Assembly: GCF_018130215.1 (NCBI RefSeq)
Contig: NZ_JAFCKQ010000022.1
Location: 48,004 to 112,003, forward strand
Direction of reading: 5' to 3'
Source of the DNA: Bradyrhizobium jicamae
Lineage (GTDB): Bacteria > Pseudomonadota > Alphaproteobacteria > Rhizobiales > Xanthobacteraceae
Length of the DNA stretch: 64,000 nt
This document shows, piece by piece, positions 24,871 to 34,002 of the stretch; positions within the stretch are counted from its first letter, which is position 1, and each line of letters starts with the position of its first letter. The notes below the pieces were generated by a model. The model did not search any database. It saw nothing but the letters and a program-made list of their open reading frames with translations, and had not been told where the DNA came from. The translations under genes and the position numbers were made by a program.

Positions 24871-25067
24871 CTATGCAAGCTCTTCGGAAACCAATCGGAG
24901 AACCAGGGCCATGGCACCCGGCGGATTTGCGGGCGCACTGGCGCGCGCCCTGCAGGTCTCAGTATCGCCTGACGGGAGCCTGAATGTCACGCCAGGCCCC
25001 GTCGAGCGAATCCGGTGCGCCACTCATGTCGATCAGAGCGCCGACGATGGTCGGTGAACGGATCGCA

Positions 25068-26237
25068 TCAGGCCGCGCTCGGCTTCGTCCCGGGAGCCTG
25101 CTCCACATCGACGAAGAGATTTGGCACCCGTTCCGCCCGGTCCAGCAGCCAAGCGGCGGCAGTCATGATCGCGAAGCCGGCGAAGCTGACCACGAACTGC
25201 TCGATGAACGCGCTCTTCCACTGCACCAGGACCCAGTGCGCACCAAAGGAGAGGAACACGCCGAGGCAGAACAGCGGAAGCGAATGCTGGCCGCAGAGCA
25301 CCAGTGGGCGCAGCAGCGTCGACTTCAATCCCGCCCAATCGTGATCGAGATAACGCGAGACGACCAGTGCGAGTGCGCAGAAGTGCGTGAATCGCAGCAT
25401 GTCCAGGTCGGTCTTGTCGATCGGATAGATCGCCTTGTTCAGCCATGGTGGTACCAGCGATTTGAGAAATTCGCTGTGCCAGCCCATGACGATGAAGAGC
25501 GCGAACAGGATCCAGGCAATCGCGATGCCGAACACGATGCGCGACTTCAGGATCTCGGATATCTGCTTGACCGCTCCGCAACCGCACCAGGCGCCGGCGA
25601 AGAAGATCAATTGCCAGCAGAACGGGTTGAAGTACCAGGTCGCGCCTTTCGGGTAGGATGGCAGATTCCAGCCGAAGTAGCGCGCGAACAGGTAGAGCAC
25701 GACCGAGCCCGCCAGGGTCAGATTGGGGCGGCGCAGCATTAGCCACAACACGAACGGCGAGACCGCAATGAGGCAGATGTAGAGCGGCAGCACGTCGAGG
25801 TCGACCGGCTTGTATTGCAGCGTGAGCGCCTTGCCGATCAGTTCGTCGGGATGATTGAGGAAGTTTGCGACGTTGAATTCGTCCTTGTACATCGGGTTGT
25901 CCCATTTCCTCGCGACGCGGGCGATCTGCGCCGTGAAGAACAGGAAAAGCAGGATGTGCGCGACATACATGTGCCAAACGCGATTCCACAATCGCTTCAG
26001 GGCCGGCATGAACTGGCCCGCGGCGATGATCGGAACATAGATGAAGCCCGCCAGGTAGCCGGATATGAAGACGAAGAACTCGGCCGCATCGCTGAAGCCG
26101 TAATTGCGCAGCGTGAGCCACGAGACGACATCGTCAGGGATATGATCGAGGAAGATCATCCAGAGACCGAGGCCGCGCAGCAAATCCAGCCTCAGGTCGC
26201 GTTCGACGACAAAAAGGTCCTTGCTCTCGTTTGCCAT
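25068..26237 (-). CDS. opgC: OpgC-family membrane acyltransferase, copy 1
   Basis: Integral membrane protein of 389 aa of the OpgC family (acyltransferase 3 superfamily), which adds succinyl groups to osmoregulated periplasmic glucans. Signature segments are RDLRLDLLRGLGLWMIFLDH at the N-terminus (with the His used by acyltransferase-3 proteins), NYGFSDAAEFFVFISGYLAG and PIDKTDLDMLRFTHFCALAL. About ten helices. The next OpgC copy lies 157 bp upstream on the same strand. Confidence 0.85.
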   Translation of the reverse strand: MANESKDLFVVERDLRLDLLRGLGLWMIFLDHIPDDVVSWLTLRNYGFSDAAEFFVFISGYLAGFIYVPIIAAGQFMPALKRLWNRVWHMYVAHILLFLFFTAQIARVARKWDNPMYKDEFNVANFLNHPDELIGKALTLQYKPVDLDVLPLYICLIAVSPFVLWLMLRRPNLTLAGSVVLYLFARYFGWNLPSYPKGATWYFNPFCWQLIFFAGAWCGCGAVKQISEILKSRIVFGIAIAWILFALFIVMGWHSEFLKSLVPPWLNKAIYPIDKTDLDMLRFTHFCALALVVSRYLDHDWAGLKSTLLRPLVLCGQHSLPLFCLGVFLSFGAHWVLVQWKSAFIEQFVVSFAGFAIMTAAAWLLDRAERVPNLFVDVEQAPGTKPSAA

Positions 26238-26394
26238 GTCGATAAATCCAGTCTTTTGAGAAAGCCTTCAAACTTCGTTTCGGAAACGGCGGTGACAACC
26301 GGCGGCGTTCGGCGGTGCGATAGGGGCAGGCCGTGCAAGATCGAACGGATCGCGGTCCGACGTCGACCGGCTGCCATTTCATGTGACCAGGCGA

Positions 26395-27639
26395 TCATCG
26401 GGTCTGCACCGTGAGGTCAAAAACGACGGGCTTGGCGCGCTCGCGCACCGTCGTCGACCGCTTGTACCAGGTGAAAATCCTTGCGGCGCCGCACATCACC
26501 AGAATTCCACCGATACCGACGATCACGTGCAGCACCAGGCCGGCATCAAGCTCCGTCAGAATGGCGTAACCTGCGAATGAGAGAGCAACCCCAAGCGCGA
26601 AGATCTGCAGCGAATACTGCCCGCACAGGATGAGGGGGCGTGCCAGGGGCGACTTCAATCCCCGCCAGCCGCCCGGAACAAAGCGCAACGCCACGACGGC
26701 AAGCGACAGGAAATGGGCAAACCTCAGGATATCGAAATCGGTCTTGTTGATGGGGTAGATCAGACGCGCCAGCCAGCCGGGGATGAAGCTTTCCAGCGCC
26801 GGGATGTACCAGGTCAGGGTCACGAAAAACGCCGCACACAGATAGGTGACGGCCAGCCAGAAGACGAGCGGGGAATCCAGTATCGGAGACAATCGCCGTC
26901 CGCCGCCCAGCGCACACCACGCGCCGAACACGAACAACAGCTGCCACCCGCACGGATTGAACGACCAGAAGCCGTCCCGATAAGTGGTCAAGTGCAGGTC
27001 GTACCGGATTGTGAGAACGTAGAGCACGATCGAAGCAAACAGCGGTAGATCGCGGTGCAATCGCGCAAGCAGGAAGACCAGCGGCAGGAACGCCATCAGC
27101 ACGATATAGAGCGGCAGCACATCCATGTTCAGCGGCCGGAATCGCAGCAGCAGCGTCTGGATCATCACCGGGCCCGGCTCCTTGAAAAAGTCGGCTACCT
27201 CCATCTCGCCAATGTAGAACGCGGGCTTGTCCGAAATTGCCACGACGTAAGCGATTTCGGCCATCAGGACCAGGAACAGCAGGAGATGCGCGGTGTAGAT
27301 CTGCCAGACGCGCCGCAGCACGCGCGCCGTCCCAATCACAAAGCCGGTCTCGAACGTGGCCCTGCCGTAGACCAGCGCTGCCGTGAAACCGGAGATGTAG
27401 ATGAAGATTTCGGCGGCATCGCTGAAGCCATAGTTGCGGACCGTGAACCAGGTCAGCCGGTCCGGCGAGACGTGGTCGATGTAGATCAGCCACAGCGCCA
27501 GCCCGCGGAACAGGTCGAGGCGCAATTCCCGCTGACCTTCGGCAATCGCAAAGGCCGGCTTTGACGCTGATGTCAGCGAGGAAGCGTCTGGCCCGAGGGC
27601 GGCCCATTTGGTCCCGGAAGTGTCCTCGGACGAGGTCAT
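26395..27639 (-). CDS. opgC: OpgC-family membrane acyltransferase, copy 2
   Basis: Second OpgC-family protein, 414 aa, with the same landmarks: RELRLDLFRGLALWLIYIDH, NYGFSDAAEIFIYISGFTAA, FNPCGWQLLFVFGAWCALGG and PINKTDFDILRFAHFLSLAV. It has an extra N-terminal extension of about 35 residues rich in Ser/Thr. Clearly a paralogue of the next gene on the strand, with moderate identity, so an old tandem duplication. A GntR regulator is divergent from it. Confidence 0.85.
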   Translation of the reverse strand: MTSSEDTSGTKWAALGPDASSLTSASKPAFAIAEGQRELRLDLFRGLALWLIYIDHVSPDRLTWFTVRNYGFSDAAEIFIYISGFTAALVYGRATFETGFVIGTARVLRRVWQIYTAHLLLFLVLMAEIAYVVAISDKPAFYIGEMEVADFFKEPGPVMIQTLLLRFRPLNMDVLPLYIVLMAFLPLVFLLARLHRDLPLFASIVLYVLTIRYDLHLTTYRDGFWSFNPCGWQLLFVFGAWCALGGGRRLSPILDSPLVFWLAVTYLCAAFFVTLTWYIPALESFIPGWLARLIYPINKTDFDILRFAHFLSLAVVALRFVPGGWRGLKSPLARPLILCGQYSLQIFALGVALSFAGYAILTELDAGLVLHVIVGIGGILVMCGAARIFTWYKRSTTVRERAKPVVFDLTVQTR

Positions 27640-27705
27640 GGGTTTTCCAAGCAGAATTCAACCAAAGGCACTGGAACTGAGAGTATCCTTGCTTGGTCGA
27701 CGATT

Positions 27706-27740
27706 TATATGTATTTTTTAGATTAGCCTAAGCATACATA
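27706..27740. promoter_or_regulatory. AT-rich dyad between OpgC copy 2 and GntR
   Basis: TATGTAT (27708-27714) and ATACATA (27734-27740) form inverted arms 19 bp apart in an AT-rich stretch (TATATGTATTTTTTAGATTA). It could hold the GntR binding site and promoter. Confidence 0.35.
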
Positions 27741-27755
27741 AGGGCGATTGCCGGT

Positions 27756-28406
27756 ATGCGCGCTCGCGTCTCCAATGAACTCTGCCGACGGATCGAGAGC
27801 GATATCGTCGAGGGACGGCTGCTGCCGGGCGACAGACTGGACGAGCAGGGCCTGGCCAAGCGTTTTGGGGTGTCTCGCACGCCGGCGCGGGAAGCGCTGC
27901 TCCGTTTGGCCGATGAGGGGCTCGTCAAGTTCAAGTCCCGCCAGGGTGCCGTCGTCGCGAGCATGACGCCTCAGCGGGCGATCGGCATGGTCGAAATCCT
28001 CACCGCGCTGGAGGCCGAGGCTGCCGGCCTCGCAGCTCGCCGCATGACCGATGTCGAACGCACGGCGCTGCGTGAAATACACCGGGAGTCTGCAGCAACC
28101 GTGCGCTCCGGCGACACGGCGGGCTACATCAAGTTGAATACCGCTTTTCACGAGGCCATCTACGCGGGCGCGCGCAATGTCTCCCTGGCCGATCTGGTTA
28201 CGGAAACCCGTCTTCGCATGCGGTTCTTCCGGCACCAGAGTCTGTCGCGGCTGGCGCGTCTGGCGGCGTCCTTCGATGAGCACGCGCGCGTGCTGGCAGC
28301 CATCGAAGCGGGACACGAACTTGAAGCACAGCAGGCGATGCGTGCGCATATCGCCGTTGGAGGCACTGTCTTCGCCGACATGGTCGCCTCCATCGATCTC
28401 GAATGA
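27756..28406 (+). CDS. GntR family (FCD/FadR subfamily) transcriptional regulator
   Basis: A 216-aa regulator. The N-terminal winged helix includes SDIVEGRLLPGDRLDEQGLA and RFGVSRTPAREALLRLADEG; the C-terminal all-helical FCD domain shows MVEILTALEAEAAGLAARRM and the metal-site region NTAFHEAIYAGARN with later SFDEHARVLAAIEAGH (His ligands). Ligand probably a carboxylic acid. Divergent from the opgC pair; whether it controls them is open. Confidence 0.9.
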   Translation: MRARVSNELCRRIESDIVEGRLLPGDRLDEQGLAKRFGVSRTPAREALLRLADEGLVKFKSRQGAVVASMTPQRAIGMVEILTALEAEAAGLAARRMTDVERTALREIHRESAATVRSGDTAGYIKLNTAFHEAIYAGARNVSLADLVTETRLRMRFFRHQSLSRLARLAASFDEHARVLAAIEAGHELEAQQAMRAHIAVGGTVFADMVASIDLE

Positions 28407-28453
28407 CCACCGCTACAGGCCGCGAGTGCCGGGATCTCCGCAGCCATCGCGCA

Positions 28454-29965
28454 TCACGGAGTCGGGCTGCCGTGGCCGCTCTCCGCCGTCGGTTCCTCTG
28501 CATTGGGATCGCCCGGTGCAGTCGCCCAAGCCAGTTCGACGAGCGTCACGATCCGGCGACCGGCGCCATCAAGCTGGCAGACGATCAGGCCTTGCTCCTC
28601 GATATAGGTCAACAAACGCCGCGCGCGGCGAAACGAATGTGTGCCATAGGCACGCGCAATCGCTGCATCGCTTGGGCAGGGCCAACCCTGCTTCGCCGCG
28701 CGGGCAATCATCATGAAGACACCCTGCATATCATCGGGCAGGATGGCGGCGCGGACCGAGACATCCTGCCACGTGTCATCCTGTGCGATGTCGGTTGCGA
28801 GGCCGGCACGGGCGTGCGTCAGCATGCGCCGGAATTCGCCGAGGTCCGGAACGGACGAACCGAGGCCCTCGATCCGGCAGCGGACGACGAACTCCTGATA
28901 GAGGACGCCGAGGGCGCGGAACCCCGCGTCGGGCTCCGCAAGGATGGCGCATAGAATGCGATCCAGCCGCTCGCGCCGCTCCGCCAACTCCTCGGCGCTG
29001 ACGGGCTGCTCTTCAGCTTCGGGACGCATCTCCAGTTCGGCCGATTTTGCAGCCATGAGCTGGCCGAGCAGGTCCGGCGCCGGCCGGCGCTGGGGTCGGA
29101 TATTTTCGGGTGGCGGTGCCGCCAGGATGATGGCGCGTGCGTCCTCCAATGTGGCTCCGGGCAGCGGCATCAGTCTTGGCGGTGCATTGCGCGGCTCGGT
29201 TTCGGTGGGACCGATGCGCAGGCCGACCGGACGGCGGGAGAGGGCAGGGCCCAGCGCCATGAACTGACCGCGTTCGAGGTCCCGGAAGGCATCGGCCTGT
29301 CGCCGCTCCATGCCCAGGAGGTCGGCAGCGCGCGCCATGTCGATATCCAGGAAGGTTCGGCCCATCAGGAAATTGGAGGCCTCCGCCGCGACGTTCTTGG
29401 CAAGCTTTGCCAGTCGCTGGGTCGCGATGACGCCCGCAAGTCCGCGTTTGCGTCCACGGCACATCAGATTCGTCATGGCCCCGAGAGAGAGTTTGCGTGC
29501 CTCATCCGAAACTTCCCCGGCGACCGCCGGCGCGAAGATCTGCGCCTCATCGACCACCACGATCATCGGGTACCAGTGGTCGCGGGTTACCTCGAAAAGC
29601 CCGCCGAGAAAGGCGGCCGCCCGCCGCATCTGGTTCTCGGCGTCGAGCCCCTCGAGATTGAGCACTGTGGAGACGCGGTGGCTGCGCGCTCGCTCGCCGG
29701 CGACCTGCAGGCCCCGCTCGGTATGGTCCTCGGCATCGATCACCAGGTGACCGAAGCGTTCGGCCAGCGTTACGAAATCGCCTTCCGGGTCGACGATGGT
29801 TTGCTGCACCCAGGGAGCGCTCTGTTCCAGCAGCCGGCGCAGCAGATGCGATTTGCCTGACCCCGAATTACCTTGCACCAGCAGGCGCGTTGCAAGCAGC
29901 TCTTCGAGGTCGAGGGTAGCCGAGCCGCCTGCCGTCGTATGCCCCATCTCGATCGCAACGGTCAT
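28454..29965 (-). CDS. HerA-like/DUF87 ATPase
   Basis: P-loop ATPase of the HerA/FtsK superfamily, 503 aa from the ATG at 29965; an upstream TTG at 29977 is too close to the GGGAGA site. Walker A GNSGSGKSHLLRRLLEQ (near residue 33), Walker B MIVVVDEAQIFAP, a glutamine motif GLAGVIATQRLAKLAKNVA and the Arg-rich LMCRGRKRG segment follow the HerA hexamer plan. The C-terminal third (after about residue 290) is helical, with no motif I recognise. HerA usually works with the NurA nuclease in end resection or with Sir2/nuclease partners in defence; no nuclease gene is adjacent. The role is unknown. Confidence 0.8.
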   Translation of the reverse strand: MTVAIEMGHTTAGGSATLDLEELLATRLLVQGNSGSGKSHLLRRLLEQSAPWVQQTIVDPEGDFVTLAERFGHLVIDAEDHTERGLQVAGERARSHRVSTVLNLEGLDAENQMRRAAAFLGGLFEVTRDHWYPMIVVVDEAQIFAPAVAGEVSDEARKLSLGAMTNLMCRGRKRGLAGVIATQRLAKLAKNVAAEASNFLMGRTFLDIDMARAADLLGMERRQADAFRDLERGQFMALGPALSRRPVGLRIGPTETEPRNAPPRLMPLPGATLEDARAIILAAPPPENIRPQRRPAPDLLGQLMAAKSAELEMRPEAEEQPVSAEELAERRERLDRILCAILAEPDAGFRALGVLYQEFVVRCRIEGLGSSVPDLGEFRRMLTHARAGLATDIAQDDTWQDVSVRAAILPDDMQGVFMMIARAAKQGWPCPSDAAIARAYGTHSFRRARRLLTYIEEQGLIVCQLDGAGRRIVTLVELAWATAPGDPNAEEPTAESGHGSPTP

Positions 29966-30317
29966 GTCTCGACTCAAAGTCTCCCTGAGGCGAGGGGCTT
30001 ATCAAGCTGATCGCGGCCAGTCGAGCGCTTCACGCTTCCAGATTGCGGCGCTTGTGTACAGCTGCGCAACGGCATTCTGGCAAGAAGAAAATCCCAGGCG
30101 ATCTCAACGAACCAAAAGGCTGTGGATTGTCGGAATAGACGATGAAAATGCGAGAAAAATTCGAGGACTTTTTAGGCTCAATATGAGCAAAAACCTAAGG
30201 TTGCATTCTTGCCGACGACGTGCAATCATTCCTCCGTCGGCTCCATTTGAACATTTTCCGATTTCGCTTTTTGCCGGCGCATTTTGATCCGTATTCATTT
30301 CAGAGCGGAGGCCGATC
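29966..30317. other. Intergenic region between HerA-like ATPase and metallophosphoesterase
   Basis: About 350 bp, AT-richer than the flanks around 30100-30300, probably holding promoters in both directions. The metallophosphoesterase ATG is preceded by GCGGAGG. No confident gene is seen; a 15-codon frame at 30142-30186 lacks a good ribosome site. Confidence 0.5.
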
Positions 30318-31538
30318 ATGGCAAGGCGTCCCCAAGCGGAAGGCCGCACGGTTCTCACCAGGGAAGGGCTTGCGGCGCACCACAAGAGCATGCCGAAGTC
30401 GCGGCATGGGCATTCATTTGCACCGGACAAGAATCCGCCGGGCTTCCACACGGTGCAGGATGCGGATCAGAACCAGCCGTGGCGCGATTTGCCGCCGGCG
30501 ACCGGATTGCCGCCGTTCCGGATGGACCTGAAGTCACTGATCGATCCGGATACCTATCAGCAGATCACCAGGAGCAAGCAGCTGGTGTTCCATTCGGTTG
30601 GCGACACCGGCGGCGTGACCACGCCGACCTATATCGACGGCGTGTCGCATTTCATGGAATGCGACATGAACACCATGAAGCCGCCGCAACGGCCTTCGTT
30701 CTTCTATCACCTCGGAGACGTCGTCTACTACGCCGGCGAGAGCGTCAATTACTGGCCCGAATTCTACGAGCCCTATCTCAACTACAATGCGCCGATCGTC
30801 GCCATTCCGGGCAACCATGACGGCGACGTCAACCCGACCACGGGCGAGACCAGCTTGCAGGCCTTCGTGCGCAATTTCTGTGCCCAGTCCGCGGTGATCA
30901 GCCCCGACAACCTCGAGGCGCCGCGCCGCACGATGACGCAGCCGAACGTGTTCTGGACCCTGAACACGCCGCTGGTGACCGTGATCGGCATGTACAGCAA
31001 CTGCCCCGAAGGCGGGCAGGTGAGCGACACCCAGCGGCATTGGTTCGTGTCGGAAATGCAGGCCGCGCCGAAATCGCTGCCCGTGATCCTCGCCATCCAT
31101 CATCCGATCTACTCGGCCTACGGCCCGCATCCAGGCAGCACGCGCCTCAAATCGCTGCTGGACGAGAGCTGCACGGAGGCCAAGCGCGCGCCCGACCTGG
31201 TGCTGACCGGGCACGTCCACAACTATCAGCGTTTTTCGGCCCCGCTGCTCGACAAGAAGAACGTGCCCTTCATCGTCGCCGGCGCCGGTGGCTACAAGAA
31301 GAAGCTGCACATGCTCGGGCCCTCCTTCCACGACGCGCTGAACCAGAAGAAGCTGCCGATCCAGATCGCCGGCGAGCCGGAGTTGCTCGAGAACTTCAAC
31401 GACTCGCAGCACGGCTATCTGCGGATCACCGTGACGACGAAGAAGATCGTCTGCGACTACGTTGCCGTGCCCGATCCCGCAACAAATCCCGGGAATCAGG
31501 TGCTCGCACCCTACGATAGTGTTGAGATCGACTTGTGA
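30318..31538 (+). CDS. Calcineurin-like metallophosphoesterase
   Basis: Binuclear metal phosphoesterase, 406 aa. Metal-site motifs are in order: FHSVGDTGG (first Asp), FYHLGDVVYYAG (GDxxY), IPGNHDGD (GNHD), ILAIHHPIYS (His) and LTGHVHNYQR (GHVH). The 80-residue N-terminus is rich in Pro and charged residues, with no signal peptide. First gene of a five-gene plus-strand run that includes a dehydrogenase and a second phosphatase. Its substrate is unknown; purple-acid-phosphatase-like enzymes act on phosphomonoesters. Confidence 0.88.
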   Translation: MARRPQAEGRTVLTREGLAAHHKSMPKSRHGHSFAPDKNPPGFHTVQDADQNQPWRDLPPATGLPPFRMDLKSLIDPDTYQQITRSKQLVFHSVGDTGGVTTPTYIDGVSHFMECDMNTMKPPQRPSFFYHLGDVVYYAGESVNYWPEFYEPYLNYNAPIVAIPGNHDGDVNPTTGETSLQAFVRNFCAQSAVISPDNLEAPRRTMTQPNVFWTLNTPLVTVIGMYSNCPEGGQVSDTQRHWFVSEMQAAPKSLPVILAIHHPIYSAYGPHPGSTRLKSLLDESCTEAKRAPDLVLTGHVHNYQRFSAPLLDKKNVPFIVAGAGGYKKKLHMLGPSFHDALNQKKLPIQIAGEPELLENFNDSQHGYLRITVTTKKIVCDYVAVPDPATNPGNQVLAPYDSVEIDL

Positions 31539-31600
31539 ATGCCGGGCCGGGCCCGGTGGTTCACGGGCCATGGCCGTCTCTCGATTGTAGGGAGATACCG

Positions 31601-33184
31601 ATGCGCTACAGCCGGATATTTGCCGTTGGTCTTGTGGCCGTTGGCCTGATCGTCGGTCCGCCGGCGTCGCCGGCAAGGGCGGCTCAAGCCAAGTCGCCGG
31701 GGCTCGGCTGCGTTCCCGCGGCGAAGCCCGACCCGTTCCAGCCGGATCCGTTTGCGGTCTCGCTGACCGGCGCATTCCCGTCGGGCCTGCTTCCGATCGC
31801 GGACGACGTCAGGAAGTTGATCCTGCATTCAGGCCTGCCTTGTCAGGACCACGCCAATCCATCGATCGGCAAGGAGAAGGAGGGGCTCGAGAACCTGCAG
31901 CGCGCCTTCGACTTCTACTCCTGGCGAACCTTCATCGCACTGAATTCACCCGCCAGTGGCGATCCCATCGAAGGTGCATCCGCCAGGGCACGCACCCAGT
32001 GGGAAGACATGGGCAACTTCAAGCAACTGCTTGACGTGATGTTGCCGGTCAAGATGCAGCCGCCGAAATGGCCGGCCGACAAAGCCGCCATTGCCGCCGA
32101 GCGCGAGCGGTTGATGCCTGCGGAATGCCAGGCGGCGCACAAGGAGATGCCCGACCGGATGATCGTGAAGATGATCGAGGAGAGTTTCAACGAGCCGTTC
32201 AAGACCGGTCCGTTGATCGATCAGCATGGTCGTTACGCGATCTTCGACATCCTGATGAATCGGGAAATGTTCGACTACATCAACACCAACCATCTCTACA
32301 GCAAGGCCGGACAAGCGGCGAATTCCGACCTGCTGGTGGACTTCCCGCCCGGCAACGACCAACCGCCGGGCGCGAATGCGCCGCCGACGCTCGGCGCCTT
32401 CATGCTCAAGGTATCCTGGAAGATCCTGGTGCCCGAGGAGATCAGGGCCGGCAACTTCCATATGGTGGAGGCGCTCGTCCTGATGCCGCCGGGCGATCCC
32501 AAGGCGAAGCGGCCATGCCTGCCGGAGACCCTTGGGCTGATCGGGTTCCATGCCGTTCACAAGACCATCGCCCGTCCGCAGTGGATCTGGACCTCGTTCG
32601 AGCATGTCAAGAACGTGCCCGACAGGGGCGAGGTCTCAGCCGGCCGCTTCAACGGCCCCTACAGCTTCTTCAGCACGAGCTGCAAGGGCAGGTGTGCCGA
32701 CGAGAACGCGACGCCGCCGCGCCCCTGGGATCCGGATCCCGCGCTCAGGCTGAGCTTCCGCAAGGACAATTCATTCAAGAGCCAGATCGTCCGCGAGACG
32801 CCGCTCGAGCCGGCAACGCGGAACATGAACACGATCTTCCAGAGCATGCTGAAGGGGACCGTCTGGGAACACTACATGCTCGTCAACACCCAATGGCCGA
32901 GCACGTTCGCCTGCACATCGCTGCATTCGCTCAGCTTCGAGGCACCCACGCCCGCGACCGACTTTGTCAAGCAGCCGGACATGACGTGCTCGCCGGCGCC
33001 GACGTTCATGGCGAATTCGACGCTGGAGACCTACAGCCAGGGAGAGGTGCCGCTGGCGTCGTCGAGTTGCATCGCCTGCCACGGCAACGCGGTGAGCTTC
33101 CAGAAGCGTCCGTCGAACCCGAAACCCGGCGCGATCCATCTCAACCAGTCGGATTTCACGTTCATGCTGGAGAAGGCGCAGTAG
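31601..33184 (+). CDS. Periplasmic c-type haem protein, one CxxCH, unknown family
   Basis: A 527-aa secreted protein. The ATG at 31601 follows GGGAGAT and starts a signal peptide (YSRIFAVGLVAVGLIVG, cut near ARA). A single haem-binding motif CIACHG lies near residue 490, close to the C-terminus; the other 480 residues have no recognised fold. The motifs DFYSWRTFIALNSP and KVSWKILVPEE recur in uncharacterised cytochrome-like proteins of proteobacteria. Its position before the dehydrogenase subunits suggests that it accepts electrons from them. Confidence 0.75.
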   Translation: MRYSRIFAVGLVAVGLIVGPPASPARAAQAKSPGLGCVPAAKPDPFQPDPFAVSLTGAFPSGLLPIADDVRKLILHSGLPCQDHANPSIGKEKEGLENLQRAFDFYSWRTFIALNSPASGDPIEGASARARTQWEDMGNFKQLLDVMLPVKMQPPKWPADKAAIAAERERLMPAECQAAHKEMPDRMIVKMIEESFNEPFKTGPLIDQHGRYAIFDILMNREMFDYINTNHLYSKAGQAANSDLLVDFPPGNDQPPGANAPPTLGAFMLKVSWKILVPEEIRAGNFHMVEALVLMPPGDPKAKRPCLPETLGLIGFHAVHKTIARPQWIWTSFEHVKNVPDRGEVSAGRFNGPYSFFSTSCKGRCADENATPPRPWDPDPALRLSFRKDNSFKSQIVRETPLEPATRNMNTIFQSMLKGTVWEHYMLVNTQWPSTFACTSLHSLSFEAPTPATDFVKQPDMTCSPAPTFMANSTLETYSQGEVPLASSSCIACHGNAVSFQKRPSNPKPGAIHLNQSDFTFMLEKAQ

Positions 33185-33247
33185 ACGCGATCTCGCGCAC
33201 ATCCGGCATCGTCTTGATTTGGTCTATCGCAGGAGCTGAGGGCGGCC

Positions 33248-33991
33248 ATGGCATCATCACCGCATCATCGCAGCAGGGATGTCGCAGCAGCGGGAACGCC
33301 GCCGGATCAAGCCGGAGACCTGTCTCGTCGTTCGCTGCTTGCCGCTTCGGTTGCGACCACGGCGGTAGCAACCGTTCTGCCGATTGCCGGATCGGCCTAT
33401 GCGGATGCGCCCGACGCGAAATCGCCAAGGGACATGATGGCGTTCCTGGTGCTGTCTGCGGCGCTCACCGGCGTCCACATAGCCACGCTGGCACCCGAGT
33501 TCACGATGGTTGGCTCCAGCGACATCCTGGATCAGAGGCCGACAATCGACCCCTTCAACATCAAGGACGACTATTTCAGGTTCATCGTCGCGGCAGACAA
33601 GACCTCGTCATTCGGCAATCTGCTGCAGATCGCCAGGGATCATCGCAATTCGGCGACGGACATCGCCGCCGCAGTGAACAAGAGCGATGACAACTCGAAA
33701 TTCCTCGCGCGCAGCATCGTGCTGCTCTGGTATCTCGGCTCCTGGTACGAGCCGGCCGACCTCAAGAGCAATGTGACGCCACCGGGAGATCAGGCTGGAA
33801 AGCGGGCCTTCATCGGCTCTCAGGTGGTTTCGGCAAAAGCCTACACACAGGGGTTGATCTGGCAGATCGCCCAGGCCCATCCGATGGGCTACAGCAATCT
33901 GCAGTTTGGCTACTGGTCGCGCGATCCAAACGATCCGAATGATTCAGGCGATCGGTCCAATATCGGCCTGATCACGTCGACAATTCCCTGA
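33248..33991 (+). CDS. Tat-secreted small subunit of a sorbitol/gluconate-type dehydrogenase
   Basis: A 247-aa protein with a long Tat leader, DLSRRSLLAASVATTAVATV, cut near SAYA. The mature part (LSAALTGVHIATLAP, then SIVLLWYLGSWYEP and QVVSAKAYTQGLIWQIAQAH) resembles the small subunit of FAD-dependent sorbitol dehydrogenase (PF12318 type). In that family the small subunit carries the Tat signal for the leaderless flavoprotein. It is followed 11 bp later by the GMC flavoprotein, with which it should form a complex. Confidence 0.8.
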   Translation: MASSPHHRSRDVAAAGTPPDQAGDLSRRSLLAASVATTAVATVLPIAGSAYADAPDAKSPRDMMAFLVLSAALTGVHIATLAPEFTMVGSSDILDQRPTIDPFNIKDDYFRFIVAADKTSSFGNLLQIARDHRNSATDIAAAVNKSDDNSKFLARSIVLLWYLGSWYEPADLKSNVTPPGDQAGKRAFIGSQVVSAKAYTQGLIWQIAQAHPMGYSNLQFGYWSRDPNDPNDSGDRSNIGLITSTIP

Positions 33992-34002
33992 CGGAGCGCG
34001 CC

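Noticed and set aside
30142..30186. A 14-residue frame (MKMREKFEDFLGSI)
   Set aside because: Only a weak GGA precedes it and there is no terminator or other signal, unlike the 22838-22882 case.
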